From Mycetocola zhujimingii (GTDB taxonomy: Bacteria; Actinomycetota; Actinomycetes; Actinomycetales; Microbacteriaceae), in NCBI RefSeq assembly GCF_003065425.1, contig NZ_CP026949.1, positions 1,674,001 to 1,738,000 on the forward strand: a DNA stretch of 64,000 nt, written 5' to 3'. Position numbers and translations under genes: made by a program. Below are positions 43,458-53,910 of the stretch, piece by piece. The notes under the pieces were generated by a model. It was not told the DNA's origin. It saw only the letters and a list, made by a program, of their open reading frames with translations, and ran no database searches. Numbering within the stretch: the first letter of the stretch is position 1; each line of letters starts with the position of its first letter.

Positions 43458-44849
43458 TCACTCGACAGCGAGGGCCTCAACGGGCGAGATGCGTGTTGCC
43501 CGGCGGGCGGGGACGAGCGACGCGCCCGCGGCGAGTCCAGCCGCGGCAACCGCTGATGCTGCAAGCACCAGCCACGGAACACCGGGAAGCGCGAACCCCC
43601 CGCCGAGAATCGACCCGAGCAGCGCCTGTGAACCGGCCCAGCCGTAAACGATGCCGAGGACCAGACCGAAGCCGACCGCGGCCACCGTCATCTGCACGCT
43701 CTCCGCGAGGATCATCGCCCGCACCTGTGCCTTCGTGAACCCGAGCGCCCGCAGGAGCCCCAGCTCCCGCCGACGCTGCATCACGCTGAGCGAAAGGTTG
43801 TTCACCATACCCACCGCCGCAATGAGGGCTGAGAACCCAAAGAGCACGGCGAAGACGCCAATCGTCAGCATGAGGATTCTGTCGCTGTCGCCATAGTCGG
43901 CCGGGTACTGCTCCCGGCTCCTCTCGATGACGTCGAAGTAATTCTGCGCTGCAACGGCAAACATCGTCACGAGGGTGATGCCGATGACGAGGCCGATGGT
44001 CGTGCGGGCCGATCGCGCCGGGTTGCGAACCGCATTCGCCGCGGCAATCCGCGCTGTAGGCCTTCGACCGAGCATCCGCCCGACGAGACCGAGAATCGGT
44101 GGCATGAACACCGGTGCGGCGAGCACGATTCCCGTGAACGAAAGGATGCCGCCGAGCATGCCAACGAGGACACCGAGCATGCTGACGAGACCGAGAACGA
44201 TACCCGCCACGAGCAGCAACACGCCCACTCCGATGAGCGCGAAGGCGACGCCGTTGCGCAGCGGGCGGGCGCGCGTCTCTTCCCTCGACGGCTCGACCGA
44301 CGCAGCGGCAGCCTGGACCGGGGTGACGTCGAGGACCCGACGCGACCCGACCCATGCCGCGAGCCAGGTGACGAGCGCAACAGCGACAACGGGTGCTCCG
44401 AGAGCCGGCGAGATCAGGACGTAGTCGAGATCCGGGATGCCGCCGGTCGCGACTCCGATGGCGACACTCACGGCGGTGACCGCAGCTCCGACTATGAAGC
44501 CGACGACGGCGCCGATGAACCCCACCACAAGACCGTCGACCGCGATCTGCACCCGGAGTCGAGCCGCGCTCGACCCGATCAACCGGAAGAGCGCGAGCTC
44601 CCTCGTCTGACCGGCGATGACCGTGCTCACCGTGTTCGACGTCACGAGTCCACCGACGAAGATGGCAATACCGAAGAAGACGACGGAGACGAGTGCCAGT
44701 GCTACCTGGACGGAATTCCGCTCGCCGATGTCGTCACCGGCGATGAGAGCGGTGAGCACCCCGACTCCCTGTACGAGGATCGTGCCGAAGGCACCCGAGA
44801 GAGCGGCGACAAGGAAGGTCGAGCCGTACCGTCGTAATCGCCCTCTCAC
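43458..44849 (-). CDS. FtsX/MacB-type ABC transporter permease
   Basis: The 463-residue protein has two FtsX-like halves, each with about four helices and the QTRELALFRLIGSSAARLR and MQRRRELGLLRALGFTKAQVR coupling segments. It ends with the conserved RISPVEALAVE. Such permeases export peptides or lipids, or act as mechanotransmitters. The ATG overlaps the ATPase stop by four bases. Confidence 0.9.
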   Translation of the reverse strand: MRGRLRRYGSTFLVAALSGAFGTILVQGVGVLTALIAGDDIGERNSVQVALALVSVVFFGIAIFVGGLVTSNTVSTVIAGQTRELALFRLIGSSAARLRVQIAVDGLVVGFIGAVVGFIVGAAVTAVSVAIGVATGGIPDLDYVLISPALGAPVVAVALVTWLAAWVGSRRVLDVTPVQAAAASVEPSREETRARPLRNGVAFALIGVGVLLLVAGIVLGLVSMLGVLVGMLGGILSFTGIVLAAPVFMPPILGLVGRMLGRRPTARIAAANAVRNPARSARTTIGLVIGITLVTMFAVAAQNYFDVIERSREQYPADYGDSDRILMLTIGVFAVLFGFSALIAAVGMVNNLSLSVMQRRRELGLLRALGFTKAQVRAMILAESVQMTVAAVGFGLVLGIVYGWAGSQALLGSILGGGFALPGVPWLVLAASAVAAAGLAAGASLVPARRATRISPVEALAVE

Positions 44850-45613
44850 GCCCGCTCCTCCATGGCGAGCATGAAGCCGGAGATCTTCTCCGCACTCTCA
44901 CGGCCGAGTTCGTGCACAATACGACCGTCGGCGAGGATGAGGGTTCGATCCGCGTAGCTCGCGGCGATCGGATCGTGCGTCACCATCGCGATCGACTGCC
45001 CGAACCTGGCGCAGGCGTCCGCCAGGAGCCCAAGCACCTCGCGGCCGGTGCGGGAATCGAGGTTGCCCGTCGGCTCGTCGGCGAAGACAAGATCCGGCCG
45101 GGTCACCAGCGCCCGTGCAATCGCCACCCGTTGTTGCTGGCCCCCGCTGAGTTCATGTGGTCGGTGGGTCAGCCGGTCGGTGAGCCCGAGCGAATCGCAC
45201 AGCGTTGAGATCCACGCCTGCTCGTCGGCGGTCGGAGTGTGCCCGTCGAGGTCGAACGGCAGGAGGATGTTCGCGCGCGCGTCGAGCGTCGGGACCAGGT
45301 TGAACGACTGGAACACGAACCCGATCCGGCGCCTCCGCAGTCGGGTAAGCGCGGTGTCATCGAGGTGGGTGATTTCGGTGTCGCCGAGCCACGCAGATCC
45401 CCCGGAGGGTTGGTCGAGTCCGGCCATGATGTGCATGAGCGTCGATTTGCCCGAACCGCTCGGACCCATGATGGCGGTGAACTGTCCGCGGCGGATCCCG
45501 ATGGACACGTTGTCGAGTGCCACGACGGCGCCGTGCCCGTCGCCGAATCGCTTGCTCACGTTGCTCACGCGTGCCGCGAGGCCCATGTCTGTCGTCGTTA
45601 TTCTCATAACCAC
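44846..45613 (-). CDS. ABC transporter ATP-binding protein (MacB/LolD type)
   Basis: The 255-residue ATPase has Walker [10 protein letters not shown], signature [15 protein letters not shown], Walker [17 protein letters not shown] and H-loop THDPIAA. It is coupled to the permease downstream. The two-component genes just upstream on the same strand suggest control of this exporter, as in bacteriocin- or antibiotic-responsive modules. Confidence 0.93.
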   Translation of the reverse strand: MVMRITTTDMGLAARVSNVSKRFGDGHGAVVALDNVSIGIRRGQFTAIMGPSGSGKSTLMHIMAGLDQPSGGSAWLGDTEITHLDDTALTRLRRRRIGFVFQSFNLVPTLDARANILLPFDLDGHTPTADEQAWISTLCDSLGLTDRLTHRPHELSGGQQQRVAIARALVTRPDLVFADEPTGNLDSRTGREVLGLLADACARFGQSIAMVTHDPIAASYADRTLILADGRIVHELGRESAEKISGFMLAMEERA

Positions 45614-45651
45614 AGGCTAGGAACCGGATGCCGGCGGCCGCGTCGGCCTGC

Positions 45652-45693
45652 GGGCTGATCGCGGTCATCCTCCCGGATGACCGCGATCAGCCC
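45652..45693 (-). terminator. 19-bp perfect hairpin over the response-regulator stop codon
   Basis: Arms 45652-45670 and 45675-45693 pair perfectly over 19 bp with a 4-nt loop. The stop codon of the response regulator (45687-45689) is inside an arm. There is no T tract. It could be a U-less terminator or an RNA-processing or stability signal. Confidence 0.6.
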
Positions 45694-46376
45694 ACCGGCG
45701 ATTCCGGGGTGATGAGTCCGTGCTCGTAAGCAAAGATGACGAGCTGCACCCGGTCCCGCAACCCGAGCTTGCCGAGCACCCGCGAGATGTGGGTTTTCAC
45801 TGTCGCTTCGCTGAGGAACTCGCCCGCAGCTATCTCGGAGTTGCTCATCCCTCGCGCGGCGAGAGCGAAGATGCCCTTCTCCCTGGCCGTGAGGCTCTCG
45901 AATTGATCGGGGACCCGACGGGTCTGCGAACCCCCACCGAAGTGACTGAACAGCGCCTGCGTCGCGCCGGGCGCGATCACCGCGTTTCCGGCGTGCACGG
46001 TGCGGATGGCGGCGAGCAGGAACCCGGGCTGGGTGTCTTTGAGCAGAAATCCGCTGGCTCCGTTGCGCAGGGCGTGCGCGGCGCCCTCGTCGAGATCGAA
46101 CGTCGTGAGAACGATGATGCGGGGCGGCACCGTGCCGGCGGCATCCGCAGCGTCGAGGATCGCGATGGTGGACTGGATGCCGTCCATCACCGGCATCCTG
46201 ACGTCCATCAGGATGACATCGGGTTGAGTCTCCCGCGCGAGTGCGAGGGCCGCTCTCCCGTCGCCTGCCTCACCGACGAACTCGAAGTCGGGTTGCGAGC
46301 TCACCAGCATGCGGATGCCGGCGCGAAAGAGTTCCTGGTCGTCAACGAGGGCGACACGAATGGTCTCACCGGTCAT
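45687..46376 (-). CDS. LuxR/NarL-family response regulator
   Basis: The 229-residue protein has a receiver domain (VALVDDQELFRAG; phospho-acceptor Asp58 in VILMDVRMP; Lys in GFLLKDTQPG) and a C-terminal HTH with LTAREKGIFALAARGMSNSEIA. It pairs with the kinase upstream, whose stop overlaps its start by four bases, and probably controls the ABC exporter genes downstream. Confidence 0.94.
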   Translation of the reverse strand: MTGETIRVALVDDQELFRAGIRMLVSSQPDFEFVGEAGDGRAALALARETQPDVILMDVRMPVMDGIQSTIAILDAADAAGTVPPRIIVLTTFDLDEGAAHALRNGASGFLLKDTQPGFLLAAIRTVHAGNAVIAPGATQALFSHFGGGSQTRRVPDQFESLTAREKGIFALAARGMSNSEIAAGEFLSEATVKTHISRVLGKLGLRDRVQLVIFAYEHGLITPESPVG

Positions 46377-47575
46377 CGGTTTGCTCCCATCTGAGCGAGT
46401 TTGGGCACGGGGATATAGGCCGATACGACGAACCGGGAATCCTCGGTGCGCTCCGTGGTAAACCAGCCGCCGACGAGCGCGGCGCGCTCGTGCATTCCCG
46501 GTAGCCCGTGGCCCACACCGTCGGACGGCGACGGAATCGGGGCGACGACATTATCGACCCGCACGGCGACACCCGCGTTCTGCCAGTGCAGGTCGACCCG
46601 CACCGGTTCGCTTCGATTGCCGTGCCTCAGCGCGTTCGTGAGCGCCTCCTGAAGGATCCGATAGATCGCGATCTGGTGACCGGTCGGCAGCGGAGGCTGG
46701 GTGCCCGAGATGTTCACCCGAACGTCGAGCCCCGCACCCCGCATCTGTTCAAACAGAGCGTCGAGATCGGTGAGCAGCGGCTGGGGTCCGTCGCCCTGCC
46801 GGTGCCTCAACTCGGCGAGCAGCAACCTCACGTCACCGAGTGCACCCCGTGCCGTCTCGGCGATCGTCTCCAGCGTCGAGTCCATGGCCTCCGGGTCGCC
46901 CTTCTGCGCGTACCGCGCGCCATCCGCCTGCGCGATCACGACGGCGAGGGAATGCGCGACGACATCGTGCATATCGCGGGCGATCCGGTTGCGCTCCTGC
47001 TCGACGACGACGGTCTGCTCCGCCAGCCGCTGCTCCTCCTGCGCCTGCCGACGGCGCACACTCTCCGCCTTCGCCGCCTGAGAGGTGCGCACGAGCAGGC
47101 CGATCGTCCACGCCAGCGTGAAGACGAAGATGGCGGCGATGGAACCGAAGACCGAGGCGATGACGACGCCGGAGAAATCCGCCATCTGCGTCAGGTCGTA
47201 TCCCGTGGAGAAGAAGATAAACGAGGTGTACGTCGCCGCAATCACTCCGCCGACGATCGCCGAGGCCAGCCCGGCCCACCGGACCCAGGTACCGCCATAG
47301 CAACCTGTCGCGTACAGCACGGCGAGGATCGCGAGGTTTGAGGGAACGGGTTGCATGGCGCCGGTGAGCTGAACGGCAACCGCGAGCCAGGCAACGCCAA
47401 GCGCGAGCCCGGGCGACAAGCGGCGCAGCGCGAGCGACGCGGTCATGCCGAGTGCGACGATCACGGGTGCCATGCCGTCGCTGAACGGCAGTTCTATCGA
47501 TGCAACGACAAGTCCGAACAGCGCCGCGACAACGATGTCGACAGTGATTTGCGGCGGCGAGAGACGACGGAACAT
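46373..47575 (-). CDS. Sensor histidine kinase (HisKA_3 type)
   Basis: The 400-residue kinase has about five N-terminal membrane helices with almost no ectodomain, a coiled linker, and the dimerisation box RNRIARDMHDVVAHSLAV (His203). The ATPase domain follows, with EALTNALRHGN and GHGLPGMHERAAL. Lack of an extracellular sensor fits intramembrane or cell-envelope sensing kinases that govern neighbouring ABC exporters. Confidence 0.93.
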   Translation of the reverse strand: MFRRLSPPQITVDIVVAALFGLVVASIELPFSDGMAPVIVALGMTASLALRRLSPGLALGVAWLAVAVQLTGAMQPVPSNLAILAVLYATGCYGGTWVRWAGLASAIVGGVIAATYTSFIFFSTGYDLTQMADFSGVVIASVFGSIAAIFVFTLAWTIGLLVRTSQAAKAESVRRRQAQEEQRLAEQTVVVEQERNRIARDMHDVVAHSLAVVIAQADGARYAQKGDPEAMDSTLETIAETARGALGDVRLLLAELRHRQGDGPQPLLTDLDALFEQMRGAGLDVRVNISGTQPPLPTGHQIAIYRILQEALTNALRHGNRSEPVRVDLHWQNAGVAVRVDNVVAPIPSPSDGVGHGLPGMHERAALVGGWFTTERTEDSRFVVSAYIPVPKLAQMGANR

Positions 47576-47620
47576 ATCTCCACGCTAGTTCCCGTCGGAG
47601 CCGTGACGTGGCTATCCGGC

Positions 47621-47652
47621 ACATCGGGAGGAGAAGATCATCCTCCCGATGT
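47621..47652 (-). terminator. 12-bp perfect hairpin after era
   Basis: Arms 47621-47632 and 47641-47652 are perfectly complementary with an 8-nt loop, 9 nt past the era stop. No T tract is present. Probably it ends the era operon transcript. Confidence 0.55.
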
Positions 47653-47660
47653 ACGAATCG

Positions 47661-48686
<1,026 letters not shown>

Positions 48687-48688
48687 GA

Positions 48689-49987
48689 CTACTTCTCCTC
48701 TGATTGTTCGAAAGATTCCTGCACGTCCTTGAGAGCTTCTGTTCTCTCCACGAGGATCGTGCTGACGCCCTTGCGGCGTCCTTCTGTGCGCTCGGCGGTG
48801 AGCACGAGTCCGTCTGTCTCGACCGCGGAACCAGCGACGGGCAAGCGGCCGAGCAGTTTCGCGAGCAACCCGCCGACGGAGTCCACCTCGTCGTCGTCGA
48901 GTTCGAGGTCGAACAGCTCACCAAGTTCGTCGACGGGGAGCCTGGCGTTGACGCGATACCTGCCGTCGCCGAGGTCCTCGACATCGCGGCTGTCCGCGTC
49001 GTACTCGTCGGAGATATCGCCGACGAGCTCTTCGAGCAGGTCCTCGAGGGTCACCAGGCCGGCGATCCCGCCGTACTCGTCAACGACCATGGCGAGGTGG
49101 TTCGACTCGAGCTGCATCTGCTGGAGCAGCGAGTCGGCCTTCTTCGACTCTGGCACGAAGAGTGCCTCACGGGCCAGGCTCCGCACAGTGACACTGTTGG
49201 CCTTGGCATCACCCTCGTGAACCAGCCGGACAACGTCCTTGAGGTACAGGACCCCGACCACGTCGTCGACCTCGCCGTCGGTGACGGGCACCCGGGAGAC
49301 CCCGGTGCGCAGGAAGAGACTCATCGCCTGCTGCACTGTGACCGACGCGTCGACAGTGACCATATCCGTGCGGGGAATCATCACCTCGCGGACTACCGTC
49401 TCGTTGAACTCGAAGATGCTGTGGATGAGTTCGCGGTCGTCCTCCTCCAGCACGTCGAGTTCCGTGGCCTCGTCGACCATGCTGAGCAGCTGCTCTTCGC
49501 TCGAGAACGACGCGTTCCGAGCTACGCCGGGGGTGACGCGGTTACCGAGCGCGACCAGGGCGTCGGCGAGCGGGCCGAGAAGCACCCGGATGAAGCGCAC
49601 GAGCGGGCCGGCGAGCCGCAGGATGGTGTCTGCGTGCGTGCGGCCGTAGCTCCGCGGGCTGGCCCCGACGAGCACGAACGACACTGCCGTCATGATCAGC
49701 GCGGACAGGAGCAGCACAAGCCACTGCTCCTCGAGGCTGAACGCGAAGGCCAGCGTGACGAGCACCGCCGCCGTGGTTTCGGCGAGGATACGGATGAAGT
49801 TGACGGCGTTGAGGTGTGCGTTCGGGTCATCCGCGATGCCCTGCAGTGCCGCTGAGTGTCGTGAGTGGGAAGCGAGTTCCGCGATGTCAGCTCGTGACTT
49901 GACGCCGATCGCAGCGTCGACGGATGCCATGAGACCGCCGAATGCGACGAGGACGATCGCGACGGCAATGAACCAGAAAAGTGTCAT
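48689..49987 (-). CDS. CNNM/CorC-family transporter (hemolysin-like)
   Basis: The 432-residue protein has an N-terminal DUF21 membrane part (four helices), two CBS motifs (about 200-310; VPVTDGEVDDVVGVLYLKDVVRLV and MVVDEYGGIAGLVTLEDLLEELVGDISDEYD) and a C-terminal CorC_HlyC domain. Members export or gate magnesium. It is two bases ahead of era on the operon strand. Confidence 0.92.
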   Translation of the reverse strand: MTLFWFIAVAIVLVAFGGLMASVDAAIGVKSRADIAELASHSRHSAALQGIADDPNAHLNAVNFIRILAETTAAVLVTLAFAFSLEEQWLVLLLSALIMTAVSFVLVGASPRSYGRTHADTILRLAGPLVRFIRVLLGPLADALVALGNRVTPGVARNASFSSEEQLLSMVDEATELDVLEEDDRELIHSIFEFNETVVREVMIPRTDMVTVDASVTVQQAMSLFLRTGVSRVPVTDGEVDDVVGVLYLKDVVRLVHEGDAKANSVTVRSLAREALFVPESKKADSLLQQMQLESNHLAMVVDEYGGIAGLVTLEDLLEELVGDISDEYDADSRDVEDLGDGRYRVNARLPVDELGELFDLELDDDEVDSVGGLLAKLLGRLPVAGSAVETDGLVLTAERTEGRRKGVSTILVERTEALKDVQESFEQSEEK

Positions 49988-49990
49988 GGC

Positions 49991-50452
49991 CTAGGAACGG
50001 CGCTCCTCAATACTGAAGCCAAGCAGGATGTCACGCTGGATTCCGAACATCTCCCGCTCCTCGTCCGGTTCGGCGTGATCGAAACCGAGCAGGTGCAGGA
50101 TGCCGTGCGTTGTGAGCAGCAGCAACTCCTGCATCGTCGAGTGGCCGGCCGTCTCTGCCTGCCCCTCTGCGACCTGCGGGCACAGCACGATGTCGCCCAG
50201 TAGTCCAGGCGGAGTCGGCGCATCCTCTGTCCCAGGGCGCAGTTCGTCCATGGGAAAGCTGAGCACGTCGGTTGGACCCGGTTCGTCCATCCACTGCACG
50301 TGCAACTGCTCCATGGCCGCTTCGTCGACGAGCACGATGTTGAGGTCGGCCTCGCTCGAGACATGCATGACACCGAGGGCGTAGTCAGCCAACCGGAGAA
50401 TCACCGACTCATCGACGGGAATCGCTGATTCGTTGTTGATCTCGATACTCAC
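49991..50452 (-). CDS. ybeY: Endoribonuclease YbeY
   Basis: The 153-residue metalloenzyme matures 16S rRNA 3' ends and takes part in ribosome quality control. The zinc motif HGILHLLGFDH is intact, as is DVLSFPMDEL. It overlaps the phoH stop by four bases. Confidence 0.95.
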   Translation of the reverse strand: MSIEINNESAIPVDESVILRLADYALGVMHVSSEADLNIVLVDEAAMEQLHVQWMDEPGPTDVLSFPMDELRPGTEDAPTPPGLLGDIVLCPQVAEGQAETAGHSTMQELLLLTTHGILHLLGFDHAEPDEEREMFGIQRDILLGFSIEERRS

Positions 50453-51597
50453 GAGCTGGTTCCTCTTCTCTTGGCACGATCGCGGGGTGTTGTTCCCCTG
50501 CGGTCCGCCCGGTTGGCAAATTCCTGAGCCTGGCCACGCTCGAAACGTTCGGCCTGCTTCACCTGGTCGTACTCGCTGTAGGCGTCGACGATCCGGCCGA
50601 CGAGTGAGTGTCGCACGACGTCATCACTGGTGAGGCGCGCGAAGTGGATGTCGTCGATTCCGTCGAGCACCCGGGTGACCAGGCGGAGCCCCGAGGCGCC
50701 GACCGGGAGGTCGACCTGGGTGATGTCACCGGTCACGATCATCTTCGAGCCGAAGCCCAACCGCGTCAGGAACATCTTCATCTGCTCCGGCGTGGTGTTC
50801 TGTGCCTCGTCGAGGACGATGAACGCGTTGTTCAGCGTGCGACCGCGCATGTAGGCCAGCGGCGCCACCTCCACCGTGCCTGCGGCGAGAAGCTTCGGGA
50901 CCAGTTCCGGGTCCATCATCTCGTTGAGCGCGTCATACAGCGGGCGCAGGTACGGATCAATCTTGTCGGTGAGGGTGCCGGGGAGGAAACCGAGCCGCTC
51001 CCCCGCCTCGACGGCCGGACGGGTGAGGATGATGCGTTCGACTTCCTTGCGCTGAAGGGCCTGTACGGCCTTCGCCATGGCGAGGTAGGTCTTTCCGGTT
51101 CCGGCCGGTCCGATTCCGAACACAATGGTGTTCTCGTCGACCGCGTCGACGTATTCCTTTTGCCCGAGGGTCTTGGGCCTGATCGTCTTGCCGCGCGAGG
51201 TCAGTATCGACTGGCCGAGCACTTCGGAAGGCCGGCCTGAAGCGTCGTCGAGAATGCGGGCGGATGACCGCACCTCGAGCGGGTCGAGGTCCTGGCCCTG
51301 CTTCACCAGCTCGATGAGTTCCTGGATCAGTGTGTGTGCAGCCTGCACCTGCTGCGGGTCGCCGGACAGGTTGATCTCGTTGCCGCGAACGTGCAGCGAC
51401 ACACCCGGATACTGGGTCTCGATGGTCGTGAGCAAGCGGTCCTGTGCACCAAGGAGCCTGACCATGGCGACTCCGTCGACGTGCAGGCTCGCTTCGGATG
51501 TTTCGGATGCCGACGGTGCTGCGGCGTCACGGTCCTGGGTCGCCCGGTTGGGCGTCACCGGCTCGCTCGAACCGGCCAGGTCATCAGAATCAGGCAA
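50449..51597 (-). CDS. phoH: PhoH-family ATPase
   Basis: The ~382-residue P-loop protein has Walker A GPAGTGKTYLAMA and Walker B FIVLDEAQNTTPEQMKMFLTRLG, with an N-terminal RNA-binding-like region and a basic C-terminal tail (TTPRDRAKRRGTSS). Its function in RNA metabolism is not settled. I prefer a TTG at 51597, which follows GGAGAGGGA and overlaps the HIT stop; longer starts lie within the HIT gene. Confidence 0.9.
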   Translation of the reverse strand: MPDSDDLAGSSEPVTPNRATQDRDAAAPSASETSEASLHVDGVAMVRLLGAQDRLLTTIETQYPGVSLHVRGNEINLSGDPQQVQAAHTLIQELIELVKQGQDLDPLEVRSSARILDDASGRPSEVLGQSILTSRGKTIRPKTLGQKEYVDAVDENTIVFGIGPAGTGKTYLAMAKAVQALQRKEVERIILTRPAVEAGERLGFLPGTLTDKIDPYLRPLYDALNEMMDPELVPKLLAAGTVEVAPLAYMRGRTLNNAFIVLDEAQNTTPEQMKMFLTRLGFGSKMIVTGDITQVDLPVGASGLRLVTRVLDGIDDIHFARLTSDDVVRHSLVGRIVDAYSEYDQVKQAERFERGQAQEFANRADRRGTTPRDRAKRRGTSS

Positions 51598-51940
51598 GTG
51601 TTCCCTCTCCAAGTGTCCCCGCGAGGACGTGTGCGTGCACATGAAAAACTGTTTGACCAGCCGAAGGGCCGGTGTTGAAGACGAGCCGGAATTCCCCGCC
51701 GGCGCGCTCGTCCGCGAGTTGCTGGGCGAGAGCCACCATCTCGGCCATCAGGCCGGGGTCGCCCGCGGCGAGTTCTGCCACGTTCCGGTAGCTCTCCGTC
51801 TTCGGAACGACGAGCAGGTGGACAGGCGCCTGCGGCGCGATGTCCTCGATGGCGATCAGGGTATCGGTCTCCGCGACGATCGTTGCCGGGATTTCGCGCG
51901 CGATGATGCGGCTGAAAATGCTTCGCTCAGTATCGGACAT
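51590..51940 (-). CDS. HIT-family nucleotide hydrolase/transferase
   Basis: The 116-residue protein has the histidine triad HVHAHVLAG and the opening IFSRIIAREIPATIVAE, typical of HINT/HIT hydrolases acting on nucleoside phosphoramidates or dinucleotides. It precedes phoH with an 8-nt overlap. Confidence 0.94.
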   Translation of the reverse strand: MSDTERSIFSRIIAREIPATIVAETDTLIAIEDIAPQAPVHLLVVPKTESYRNVAELAAGDPGLMAEMVALAQQLADERAGGEFRLVFNTGPSAGQTVFHVHAHVLAGTLGEGTLA

Positions 51941-51987
51941 GGTTCTATCCTACGAACCGGGAGCCGGTTGTGGACCGGCTTGACAGG

Positions 51988-52728
51988 TCACCAGCGCCCG
52001 AGGGCAACGTTGAGGACGGCGAGTGCCGCCGGTCCGGCGGACGACGTTCGCAGAACTGTCTCTCCGAGCCGCACAGCCCGGGCGCCCGCGGCGGTCAGCG
52101 TCGCGAGTTCTTCCTTGCTGATTCCGCCCTCAGGACCGACGACGAGAACAATGTCCCCGCGAGGTCCATCAGACGCCGGGTCGAAGTCGGAGAGTTTGTC
52201 GGTTGCGCTCGGCTCGAGCAGGAGGACGCGGTGCTCAGCCGCCAGCGCGGCCAGTGCGGCCGTGCTGACGATCTCGTCAACGGGCGGAACGAACGAACGG
52301 ATGCTCTGCTTCGACGCTTCGCGGACGATGGTTTCCCATCGCGCCCTGCCCTTTTCCTTCTTCTGGCCTTCCCACCGGGAGACACTGCGTGCCGCTGCCC
52401 ACGGGATGATCCGCGAGACTCCCAGCTCTGTCGCGGCCTGGATCGCCAGTTCGTCGCGGTCGCCCTTGGCGAGTGCCTGCACGAGAACCAGGCCAGGGGT
52501 CGATGGCGAATCCTCCCGGACGGACGAGACGCGCACTCCGACCCGGCCTGCCTCGATCGTCTCGATGACGCCCCAGGCACGCAGTCCCCTGCCGTTGCCG
52601 ACAAGAAGGTCGTCACCGACCTTCGCCCGACTCACCGTCGTCACGTGCTTCGCCTCTGGACCGGAGAGCTCGATGAGCTCCCCGGCCCGCGTCTCAGAGA
52701 GCGCTTCGTTCAGGTACAGGTTGGCCAC
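51988..52728 (-). CDS. rsmE: 16S rRNA (uracil1498-N3)-methyltransferase
   Basis: The 246-residue SPOUT methyltransferase has the PUA-like N-terminus and the trefoil-knot motifs VVGPEGGISKEELATL and RLGETVLRTSSAGPAAL. It is 3 nt after dnaJ, the usual actinobacterial arrangement. Confidence 0.95.
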   Translation of the reverse strand: MANLYLNEALSETRAGELIELSGPEAKHVTTVSRAKVGDDLLVGNGRGLRAWGVIETIEAGRVGVRVSSVREDSPSTPGLVLVQALAKGDRDELAIQAATELGVSRIIPWAAARSVSRWEGQKKEKGRARWETIVREASKQSIRSFVPPVDEIVSTAALAALAAEHRVLLLEPSATDKLSDFDPASDGPRGDIVLVVGPEGGISKEELATLTAAGARAVRLGETVLRTSSAGPAALAVLNVALGRW

Positions 52729-52731
52729 GCG

Positions 52732-53829
52732 CTAACCCAGGAACTTATCGCGCAGCTTCGAGAACAGGCCCTGCTGGAAGTGACCCAGCTGGGTGGCCTG
52801 CTGCTTGCGCCCGGCCGCGAATGCCTTGATGAGTTCCTTCTCGCGGTGGTCGAGCTTGGTCGGTGTGACGACCTGGATGCCGATGCGCAGGTCACCCCTG
52901 CCGTTGCCGCGCAGTTTCGTCACCCCGCGACCCTTGATGGTGAGAACTTCTGAGCTCTGGATTCCGGGCTTGAGCTCGAGGTCGACATCACCGTCGAGCG
53001 CGTGGATCGTGGTCTCGACGCCGAGGATGGCATCCGTCATCTGCACATCGAGCGTGCAAAGCAGGTCATCGCCGTTCCGGCTGAAGATCTCGTGGTTGCG
53101 GACCTTGATCTCGAGGTACAGGTCGCCGTGGGGTCCACCGGCCTGGCCGATTTCTCCGCTGCCCGGCATCTGCAACCGCAGCCCGGTGTCGACTCCGGCT
53201 GGGATGTCGACGGGCACCGTGCGGCGGGCGCGAACCCGGCCCTGGCCCTGGCAGGTGACGCACGGCGAAACGATGATCGTTCCGTAGCCACGGCAGCTTC
53301 CGCAGGGGCTCGACGTCATGACGTTGCCGAGGAGGGACCGAACGGCGCGCTGGATCTGGCCGGAGCCGTGGCAGATGTCACAGGTGATCGGAGAGGTTCC
53401 CGGCTGGCAGCACGAGCCCTGGCAGGTCTCACACAGCACTGCGGTGTCGACCTCGAGGTCGCGGTGCGTGCCGAAGATGACCTCGTCGAGGTCGATCTCC
53501 ACGCGCAGCAGCGCGTCCTGGCCCCGTTCGCGGCGGGACTTGGGCCCACGCTGCTGGGTTTGCCCGCCGAAGAAGGTGTCGAAGATGTCGCCGAATCCAC
53601 CGAAGCCACCGGCCGCTCCCTGGCCGGATCCACCCATGTCGTACTGCTGGCGCTGCTTGGCGTCGCTGAGCACGTCGTAGGCGTGCGTGACCTGCTTGAA
53701 CCGCTCGGAGGCATCCGCCCCGGGGTTAACGTCTGGGTGCAGTTCTCGTGCGAGCCTGCGGTAAGCCTTTTTGATCTCGTCGGTTGTCGCCTCGCGGGAC
53801 ACTCCGAGTACTTCGTAGTGGTCAGCCAC
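52732..53829 (-). CDS. dnaJ: Chaperone protein DnaJ
   Basis: The 365-residue co-chaperone of DnaK has a J domain with HPDVNPGA (HPD near residue 33), a Gly-rich linker (GGFGGFGDIFDTFFGG) and four CxxCxGxG-type zinc repeats (CETCQGSCC, CDICHGSG, CGSCRGYG, CVTCQGQG). The first repeat is atypical in its spacing. It is transcribed with hrcA. Confidence 0.96.
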   Translation of the reverse strand: MADHYEVLGVSREATTDEIKKAYRRLARELHPDVNPGADASERFKQVTHAYDVLSDAKQRQQYDMGGSGQGAAGGFGGFGDIFDTFFGGQTQQRGPKSRRERGQDALLRVEIDLDEVIFGTHRDLEVDTAVLCETCQGSCCQPGTSPITCDICHGSGQIQRAVRSLLGNVMTSSPCGSCRGYGTIIVSPCVTCQGQGRVRARRTVPVDIPAGVDTGLRLQMPGSGEIGQAGGPHGDLYLEIKVRNHEIFSRNGDDLLCTLDVQMTDAILGVETTIHALDGDVDLELKPGIQSSEVLTIKGRGVTKLRGNGRGDLRIGIQVVTPTKLDHREKELIKAFAAGRKQQATQLGHFQQGLFSKLRDKFLG

Positions 53830-53910
53830 TCATGGCCTTTCGTTGTCTGGGAAGCACATTTGCTCGACGAGCTTCCTGGGTATTTCGCGCCGAGCCGCGC
53901 GGAAGTATGA

